Positions 57,016-64,000 of a stretch of DNA of 64,000 nt are shown here, piece after piece. Positions within the stretch are counted from its first letter, which is position 1. Each line of letters begins with the position of its first letter. Source of the stretch: Bombyx mori (Eukaryota > Arthropoda > Insecta > Lepidoptera > Bombycidae); the NCBI RefSeq assembly GCF_030269925.1, contig NC_085109.1, forward strand, positions 9,052,001 to 9,116,000, written 5' to 3'. The notes under the pieces were generated by a model. That model was not told the DNA's origin. It ran no database searches and worked only from the letters and a program-made list of their open reading frames with translations. Position numbers and translations under genes: made by a program.

Positions 57016-58384
57016 ACCACCATGTGTGTGAGTCCATACTTAAACAGATTCGTCTCTGTTATCCCTTTCTAATATATTATTTAAGTAGAACTTTGAGTTG
57101 TGATCAATTAAAAAGACATAACCGTCGACTACTATTTTTAGGGTAGTATGTTTGTTGGCAAGGCCACTAAAGGTTTTAAGATACGGCCTTGAATTACACT
57201 TATTTAAATGTATACCGTAAATTTTGATCGTGGTCATAGCTTGTATAGCACCTTAGCATATAGCTATATATATACTCCTTACTAGTAGTAAATTATTAGT
57301 AGTATAGAATTGTAAGCTTTTCTCTAATCTCTTGAGCCATTACCAAGCTCAAAATAATTAAATTAAACCTTTGAATTTTTCATGGAATATATCTATTTAT
57401 TTAAGTGTGAACAGCTAATTTTATCAGGATTTTGTATTAAATTAAAAGAAGTAAAGGTCAGACATGCCAATGTAATTATCGACCTTACTTTTAACAGTAA
57501 GCAAGATGATATTAGTTGCCTATGCGGGATCACCTGTACGACCTGTCGTCTACATCGACGATTGTTGAATGACAATCAAATGTAATTTTATGTTGATTTT
57601 ACAAACGACAATCTGTGCTGTTAAGAATTTCGTCAACAAATAGATTTTTTTGCGTATCCGCAACGACCTTTGTTGCGTAAGATACGTCGTTTCCTCTTCC
57701 TACTTAAAGTTCTTTTGATATAATATTGTTTGACTTCCGCAGTACTGTTTGGATGTCTGGAACAAAAAGGAACTTTCTAAGAATGTCATATTTGTCTTCA
57801 TATCCAGGCTTACGTCAAAACGGTTAAAATTAAAAAGATATAAAATAATCTTTGATAATACGTTATTGACTAAAAAGTCTGTTTTGTTTTGTTTTTTTGC
57901 AATCCTTTCGTGCTCTTATGCGTACGTCAATTATATAAAAACTTAACAAAAATTCTAAATTTCAATTACTGGGTAGTTCTTAAAAGTATCATCGGGCGTT
58001 GAACGCCTAACATCTGTCATATTGGCATCTCGAGCATCTAGTAAAAACGGGTACTGTAATTTTAAAACTTAAATATTGATTGAATAAAAATATTACGCTA
58101 ATTTTACCCCAATATGTCATAATTGACCTAAAACCGGTCGGTTCCATAACAAACAATCCATCGATTGCTCATAAACAGGAGCTTATCTTTGGTTTTCTTC
58201 CACTGAAAGTTAAAGGTCCTAGTGCAGCGCCAGTCTAGGCTTGAGTACTAGTACCTGGTACTGTACCCGTAGGTTTGCATTACTATCTAATCAGAAATCT
58301 TAATTGCTTAAAAGTTTTGAGTGATAAATTAGGTAAGATAATTTCGACATTGGTCCCCCGAATATAGTTAGTACTCAATTTTTT
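57016..58384. other. Gene-free stretch
   Basis: AT-rich. Complementary-strand frames at 57382-57585 and a plus frame at 57749-57946 show no motif. Confidence 0.4.
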
Positions 58385-58800
58385 GCCAAACTTTCTGCTA
58401 GTAGCCTCGAAGGGCTATTCTGGCTTCACCATATCTAGTGGCGAGCTCACGGGAATTTACTAATATCTACCCTAGCAAGAGCAGTGCTTTACTGAATGTA
58501 CCACAGGACCGGAATTGCGACCCACTAAGAGGATCCGGCCAGAAACTAAGTGTATTGTGTCTATGGGTTAAGTGGCATGCCGAAATGTTTTCGACAAGAA
58601 CTATGACTAGTGCTTGGAATGCTTAAAGGCACCGAGAGTGGTTTGAGACCGGCTGTTCGCTGTCCCATCATCTGGGTCGATGTTGTAGTTTACAGCGGCT
58701 ACGATAAAAGGGTTGTCGTGTCGCGCCGATTTCTCGATGACGCGTTCTGACGCTGCCTTCAGATACCTACGGATCGATTCTAAATCCAAGTCGTCTACAT
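58385..58800 (+). repeat. Dispersed repeat (family C), longer copy
   Basis: Shares gcctcgaagggctattctgg, gcaagagcagtgcttta, gcgacccactaagaggatcc and tgtctatgggttaa with 53.03 kb. It continues through cgatgttgtagtttacagcg and atttctcgatgacgcgttct to gatcgattctaaatccaagt. The minus-strand frame in its distal part (58607-58789, LKAASERVIEKSARHDNPFI) may be a piece of the element's protein. Confidence 0.55.
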
Positions 58801-60164
58801 TTTTCTTTTTTTTTTTTCTTTCTTTTAGGATCTATGTTTCTCAGATACCATGGCGCTACGACAGTTATCCTGCAAAAACGGGATTGTATACCTTGAAGGG
58901 TACACTTTAACTTTTGATATTATATTTTCGTTGAATTGTTCATGGGTTATTATTCTAGGCTAATAGCTCGTCCACTCAAATACGCTGCTCAATTTTTATC
59001 CCACAGTGGGAAAAGAAAATGGATCTTAGGAAGTAATTACAGTTATTTGGGTTAAGTGGTAATAGGAAACTTCAGACATATAGACTGTAGAGGTATCAGA
59101 TCGGGAAATCAAGGAATGCGGTCAACATTCGTTAGAGATGATCTCCAACTAAAATTAGTTTTGTACAGTATGACTCAGTAAAAAAATACATACCATTTTG
59201 TTCGCTCATAAGTTATTATTTATATAGCTATTTTAGATTGTTTATGAATGTACTTAATCGATTTTTCTATTATAACTCAGTTTTTGCTTCTTCCAGTTTT
59301 GGACTTTTGAATGAATAATTTGTAAATTTTGGGGACGCAATAAAAACCGGTCCAGAACTTAACATAATTAACGTTACGATAGGCGGCAATCAGAGTATCA
59401 ACTCTGTCAGAAATCATCCTTGAAATTCCACAACTACAAGTACTTACGGCGCGCAAGATCAAACAAACATTCCTACAAACAATATGTGTTTTTATTATTG
59501 ATTATTATTATCAAACACCCAAAGTCACGTTATTAATTGACCATAATGTTTGTATAACACTGCAAATTTTTTATTTTATTCTGGCCAAACTATTTTACTT
59601 ATAGATTTGTTTTAACACAGCTTTGTCTTTTTGGATAACAGAATATTGATTTTACCTGTTATACCTATTTCGTGAATTAGGCAATTAAACAACGATTGAT
59701 GATCAAAGAAGATTAATGATTGGAATATATAAGTTTTTCCATTAAACATTATAATAAACTAGGTTTTCCTAAACCAATGAAAACAAATCAACTTATCTGT
59801 AACTATACAACGCATTCCGCTTTGAATATAAAAGTGAGACACGGAAAAAAACGCGGCTATCAAAAATTCATAATCTCTCTTTAGGCTGAAGGAATTTCTC
59901 AGCGGCAGCGCGCTTTCATTTTACTGAAAAGCGCAATTTTCAACATTCACTATGGCCGCCTAGTGAAATCGTTATAGTCTACGTTGCGGCAGCGCCCATT
60001 TCCTAATAGCGGAATCGCGTGCATTTAGCTTCTTTTTTTCATGTTTTACCCTACGTTGTACGAAAAACGTTTCGTTTTTTATTCAATTTGGGATGGTCTG
60101 TATGAATTAACGATAAATATCTGTAAAAAATACTTAGGCCATGATGATTAAATGATGATGATTT
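58801..60164. other. Gene-free stretch
   Basis: AT-rich. A GC-richer patch lies at 59890-60025. The minus frame at 59277-59462 (GISRMISDRVDTLIAAYRN) looks protein-like but has no recognised domain or splice borders. Confidence 0.4.
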
Positions 60165-60274
60165 TCAAGGTGGGTGGCGCATTTACGTTGTGGATGTCTA
60201 TGGGCTCCACTAACCACTTAACACCAGGTGGTCTGTGAGCTCGTCCAACCATCTCAGCAATAATAATAAAAAAA
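60165..60274 (+). repeat. Bm1 SINE, strongly 5' truncated
   Basis: caaggtgggtggcgcattta through aaccatctcagcaataataa: only the last ~110 bp, truncated well past the usual breakpoint. Confidence 0.85.
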
Positions 60275-60434
60275 GTGGCAAAATAAATGTATGCAAAGAA
60301 AATTCATAGTTACAGAGTTGGGTATGATTATATAGATGTTTCATACCTAACCGCGCCTATATTATCAAAAGAAAGCATTTTTGTAGAGAATATTGATGGA
60401 GAATATGGAATATGGAGATGGTCAGTTAAAAGGC

Positions 60435-60553
60435 TTTTTTTTTTTTTATTGCCTTTGTAGGCAGACGGGCATACGGCCCACCTGATGGTGAGTGGTTACC
60501 GTCGCCCATGGACTTCAGCAATGCCAGGGGCAGAGCCAAGCCGCTGCCTACCG
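60435..60553 (-). repeat. Jockey/CR1-like LINE 3' end
   Basis: T-run, gcctttgtaggcagacgggc, ggcccacctgatggtgagtg and gcagagccaagccgctgcct. The closest to consensus of the four copies in the window. Confidence 0.75.
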
Positions 60554-60747
60554 CAAAGGCTGAACGCGTGCCGTAGTGGGAACATCATTAACATATCAAA
60601 TGAATATATTTTTTTCGTTTATGGAGATTATTAGTAGTATATTAATGTATTAATAACTCTTCGTCTTCAGGAATTGTTTCCGTGGCATGCGTTATAGTGG
60701 GAACTTAAAACTTTAGAGAGAGAATTGAAAGAATGGATTACTTAAGT

Positions 60748-60988
60748 ATTTTTTTAATTGCTTTGATAGTTGGACGATCTTACGGGACACTGGGTGTTAG
60801 TGGCCATCGGAACCCATAGACATCAACAACATAAATGCCGCCACCCTCCTTGAGAAATGAGTCCTAAGTCTCAGTTTTTCAGTACAACGGGTGCCCCATC
60901 TTTCAAACCGAGGCGCATTACTGCTTCACGGCAGGAATAGGCAGGCGGTGCCTACCCACGCGGACTCGCAAGACGCCCTACCAACAAT
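60748..60988 (-). repeat. Bm1 SINE, moderately diverged
   Basis: Complement landmarks: aattgctttgatagttggac, cccatagacatcaacaacat, accgaggcgcattactgctt and gcaagacgccctaccaac. Confidence 0.8.
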
Positions 60989-61054
60989 AGATTTACCTTA
61001 CCTTCGTTGCGTATTTATTAAACCGTAAGCTAAGGAATGAAACACAGAAGAATG

Positions 61055-61260
61055 AACGTCAAACTTTTTATCTTCTTCTTTGTCTTCACCTTATACCACT
61101 AGGTGAGGTCAGCCCAGCGAATTTTTGTTTTCCATTCTCTTCTGTCAGCCGTCATCTCAACACTAAGTTATCTTTCTCTCATATCGTCATTCACAAACTC
61201 CATCCATATCTTCTTGGGTCGACCTCACTTTGCACTACCATTTCTATACATCTCCTAGTC
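61055..61260 (-). pseudogene. RTE-like LINE C-terminal fragment, another lineage
   Basis: The minus strand reads RPKKIWMEFVNDDMRE, then, across a small frame change, TADRREWKTKIRWADL. This is the usual C-terminal pattern of RTE-type ORF2, different in sequence from the copies at 4.5 and 51.8 kb. Confidence 0.6.
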
Positions 61261-61313
61261 ACATCTATCTTCTACATACCACGCAAACCGTTCGTTCTTT
61301 AATTTATCATTTA

Positions 61314-61527
61314 CTAGCGACCCGCCCTCGCTTCGCTTCGGAAACTGTAATTTATTCTTGATTTCTCCACTATTTAATGGATTTTATTATACATATAAAC
61401 GTTCCTCTTCAATCATTCTATCTATTAAAAAAAACCGCATCAAAATCCGTTGCGTAGTTTTAAAGATTTAAGCATACATAGGGATATAGGGACAGAGAAA
61501 GCGACTTTGTTTTATACTATGTAGTGA
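61314..61527 (-). mobile_element. Helitron-like element, short
   Basis: On the minus strand A|TCACTACATAGTATAAAACA ... GAGGGCGGGTCGCTAG|T: TC start, CTAG end, A/T junction, and a GC-rich palindromic stretch (gaagcgaagcgagggcgggt) before the end. About 214 bp. Confidence 0.78.
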
Positions 61528-62300
61528 TTATTTAATTGAACATAAAAAACATGACACAAAAATCCAAAGGATTGCATCAAAATTCCACGAATACCCATCG
61601 AAAATAGTATGAAGAGGACTTTCAAAGTATAACGAAAGTGAAGCACTAATGCAATAAATCGTTTATCATCATTATCATGATACATGTGGAATGAGCCGAC
61701 TTTTAAACGAAATGCCAGATGTATCCTACGATTTCGAAACACGATTACTCAGGTAGGTCGTTTTTACCGAGCCCCCGTAAACGTTTCAACTTTCATTTAT
61801 AATGGAATTGATAAACAAAATAATGAATTCCACTTCTCGACCGTTAAAACCTGTTTTTGAAAGAACGTAATGAGATCCCGTATTTCTTCGCGGACACTAA
61901 TGCGAGTTGTAAACTATTCTTCAAACGGACAAAAGGAAATCTATTTGCGCTTTTATTACAGTTCTAAAGCAAGTACATACTTTTATTCTTCATACGTTCT
62001 CGTAACTGCAATTAGAACATTAAGTCTGATCACTTATTATACGGCCTACCAATTTTATACTATTCTACGATACTTCTTACACAGTTTTAGAACGACAAAA
62101 AGTTGCCAAACGTATTTATCGAAAAATATTTATGTGGAAATTAGAACTAAACCATAATGCTGCTGTCACTTCCTAATTAGCTTGATCGAAGTTTTGAACC
62201 CTTGAAAAGTTAATAATATAAGGGAACAACAAAATATCAAGAAAAAAAATAATTTTGAAAAAAGAAAAACGGTTTCATTGAAACAACAAAAATTTTTGTT
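61528..62300. other. Gene-free stretch
   Basis: AT-rich. The 95-codon plus frame (61870-62157) is unsupported. Confidence 0.4.
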
Positions 62301-62496
62301 TTACCGAAATGTAAGACAGGTGGTGGCCGGCATTGTTTTGACGGGTCGCTCCGAGGTTGGCGAGGCTAGTGAGGAGAGTGGCTCGAACGAACTGCCCCCT
62401 CGACTGAGTAGCGTACCTGCGCGTGCGCCGCGATGCGCACCTCCGCTTCGCCGCGCCTCGGAAACGGCAGGTAGTCCGCGCTCTGCTCAGCGGAGT

Positions 62497-62501
62497 TCAG
62501 T
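62497..62501 (+). promoter_or_regulatory. Candidate initiator TCAGT in a CpG-rich island
   Basis: TCAGT lies in a CpG-rich island (62320-62560) about 130 bp upstream of an ATG-donor pair. Start here would give a leader of about 127 nt. There is no TATA box at the expected distance, in keeping with an initiator-type promoter. Confidence 0.3.
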
Positions 62502-62564
62502 GCGCGCGTTCTCTCGCCGCCTGTGGTAGTGTTGAGCGCGGACGCACGCCCGACGTTTGTAAGG

Positions 62565-62588
62565 ATGATGCCAGTGTCTAATTGGTGA
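62565..62588 (+). other. Possible upstream ORF (MMPVSNW)
   Basis: ATGATG followed by five codons and TGA within the presumed leader, ending 37 nt before the candidate main ATG. Such short uORFs usually reduce translation of the main frame. It exists only if the leader is transcribed as proposed. Confidence 0.25.
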
Positions 62589-62625
62589 AGTGAAATATCA
62601 GTGAAACAACCTTTAATTCAAAGAA

Positions 62626-62672
62626 ATGTCCTGTGACAGAAGAACGCGACCCGCCCGTTTCCTCGACCTACG
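62626..62672 (+). CDS. Candidate first coding exon (15 codons plus 2 nt)
   Basis: ATG at 62626, with G at -3 and AA at -2/-1, opens MSCDRRTRPARFLDL. It runs into the donor ctacg|gtgagt (62672/62673), phase 2, after a CpG-rich leader. The product is not recognisable from 15 residues. It shares phase 2 with the 39.6-kb candidate, so both could splice to one common exon downstream of the window. Non-coding leader is the alternative. Confidence 0.38.
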
Positions 62673-63280
62673 GTGAGTTTCGCGTTCAACCTATTGCGGA
62701 TGATCCGCCGATCCTTTGTTGCATTTGAATCCAGTCAGTAATGTGTCCATCTCTTTTCAACCCATGCAGTCTGACGACTCAGTAATGTTAATATTAGTGG
62801 ATTTGTAACTAGCAAAATATGCTAGTTTTCTAGTTTAATTTGGAAATTATTTCACGGATTTTTTATTGCTCAAGTTCAAGGACATTATACTGTCTCGACC
62901 TTCAAATTGGATTTAATGTTACAAAACTGACCACCGTTCGTGAATTCAATAACCGCAACAGCTATCTATCTAAGATTTGGTTTACTTCAAACTTCCAAGG
63001 TTAAATTAACAAACCTTTTGTGGCAAATAGAAGTAAATTGTAAAACCTTGTAAGAGTAAATTGAAAAAAAAAACAATCTCAATTTTGTAAAGTGCTTATT
63101 CCATTATAGTGAAATTGCCAATAAAGGACTGGCAAAGTCAATATTACTGATAGAATTTAAATACAGTACAATTAATACAAGTCAGAGGAGACCTTCTTTA
63201 TGGGAGGAACGCCGACGGTAGAACAAGAGTGGTTAGGTTTAAAGTGCAGATGTGGGGCGCGAATGCACTCCCCGCCTCAC
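62673..63280. other. Gene-free stretch, probably intronic
   Basis: AT-rich, between a plus-strand donor and a minus-strand exon candidate. Confidence 0.35.
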
Positions 63281-63508
63281 CTCCCAGCCTTGAAAGGCTC
63301 TTGACCAGGCCAGCGCTACCGATGTCGTATTTATTGCAATCTCCACGATCCGTACCGTCGAGGTTATTGACGCCTTGTCGCTTAACCTCCTCATCTAAAA
63401 AGCATTCTTTTTTCATGGAATCGTCGTTGACAACGAATGCGCCTCTCAATAGTTCTAACGCCAGCCTTTTCCTTGAAACGGTCGTTCTCACGTTGTACTC
63501 GTGAATAA
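63281..63508 (-). CDS. Candidate internal coding exon, unknown product
   Basis: On the minus strand a 228-nt segment lies between attgtag (AG at 63510-63509) and the donor gctgggag|gtgagg (63281/63280). It is open throughout and phase 1 at both ends, so it could be skipped without shifting the frame. It begins IHEYNVRTTVSRKRLALELL, continues with KKECFLDEEVKRQGVNN, and ends SAGLVKSLSRLGG. Base composition and codon use are balanced compared with the AT-rich flanks. KR pairs and the Gly end hint at a secreted precursor, but I cannot name a family. The acceptor lacks a strong pyrimidine tract, so its exact 5' border is uncertain. Confidence 0.4.
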
Positions 63509-64000
63509 CTACAATAGTTATTACGTCATTACTAAGCGAGTTTCCGCCTTCGGAGTTAGGTTAACATTGATGTGAGTCACGCGATTAACGCACTCCATAA
63601 TAAATTTGCAACATATGCAAAACTGTGAATAAACTGTAATAAGTTTATACGCATTTTCCTCGAAGGGTTACACGGTTTCTTGGGCGGACAGCGACACGCG
63701 CGGCAGAAACATAAAAATCTTGCTGACTTTCACATTTGCAGATTGTGTGTATAAGTAGGTGGGTAGTAAAGTGAAACGAACGCAGATAGGATCGATGGCC
63801 AGGCTGCCCTAGGTGAAGGACGGCCATTCAGTTCTTCGCTCTCTGCTCTACACCGTTTCTTATTGCTACAACCAGTTAATTTTATCATAAAATACATGTT
63901 GACTCCTTGAACTGCTCGTACTCCCTGAGAATGGAAACTTGTTTCGAAGAATAAATTATTGACAAGCAAATACATATAATTTGGTTTTCATTAAAGAATG
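63509..64000. other. Gene-free end of window
   Basis: Overlapping minus frames (63645-63975) have no recognised features. Confidence 0.35.

Noticed and set aside
61870..62157. 95-codon Tyr/Ser-rich plus frame
   Set aside because: Biased composition, no domain, no exon borders.
63645..63975. Overlapping minus-strand frames of 60 and 81 codons
   Set aside because: No motif, no splice borders; considered chance.

Overview
This is a 64-kb stretch of an AT-rich lepidopteran genome, almost certainly from a silkmoth (Bombyx mori or its close relative B. mandarina). The main reason is that the tRNA-derived SINE I recognise as Bm1 occurs about two dozen times, in both orientations and at every age from near-consensus to barely recognisable. 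Lepidopteran Helitron-like elements (Lep1-type), mariner transposons and the 3' ends of several non-LTR retrotransposons fill much of the rest. I see no complete host gene, no rRNA, no CRISPR array and no functional tRNA gene. The tRNA-like stretches are SINE heads. The names Bm1, Lep1, mariner, RTE and Jockey come from memory of these families, without a database search. Layout: 1-6.9 kb holds Bm1 copies, a decayed RTE-like LINE and an initiator next to a perfect splice donor at 2.47-2.50 kb. 7.65-8.28 kb is a GC-rich block with a minus-strand first-exon candidate. 8.8-18.6 kb is dense in repeats: Bm1, a second tRNA-derived SINE, a mariner relic, a 104-bp minisatellite split by a LINE insertion with a target-site duplication, a fold-back element between 29-bp direct repeats, and two Helitron-type elements 17 bp apart. 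18.7-24 kb holds more Bm1, including a full-length copy at 21.5 kb, a MITE and an LTR-like fragment. 24-31 kb is sparse, with a 979-bp element bounded by inverted repeats and a 3 x 125-bp tandem array. 33.9-35.2 kb is a nearly intact DD37D mariner broken by one extra A. It is followed by an inverted-repeat element with GC-rich ends and an inverted pair of SINEs. 38.7-39.65, 53.4-53.7 and 62.3-62.7 kb are GC-richer islands on the plus strand, each ending in an ATG-containing segment and a good splice donor. 39.9-46 kb carries an old layer of diverged Bm1. 48.8-50.2 kb has two mariner relics end to end. 51.8-61.5 kb has more LINE, Helitron and Bm1 debris. A minus-strand coding exon is likely at 63.3-63.5 kb. 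Interpretation: the window looks like long introns or intergenic DNA of one or more regulatory-type genes with several promoters. The host-gene content I can support is a few first-exon or internal-exon candidates. These were read by eye from splice signals, open frames and base composition and need transcript evidence. The plus-strand candidates at 39.6 and 62.6 kb both end in phase 2, which would let them serve as alternative first exons of one downstream gene. The 53.7-kb candidate ends in phase 1 and would not be interchangeable with them in frame.
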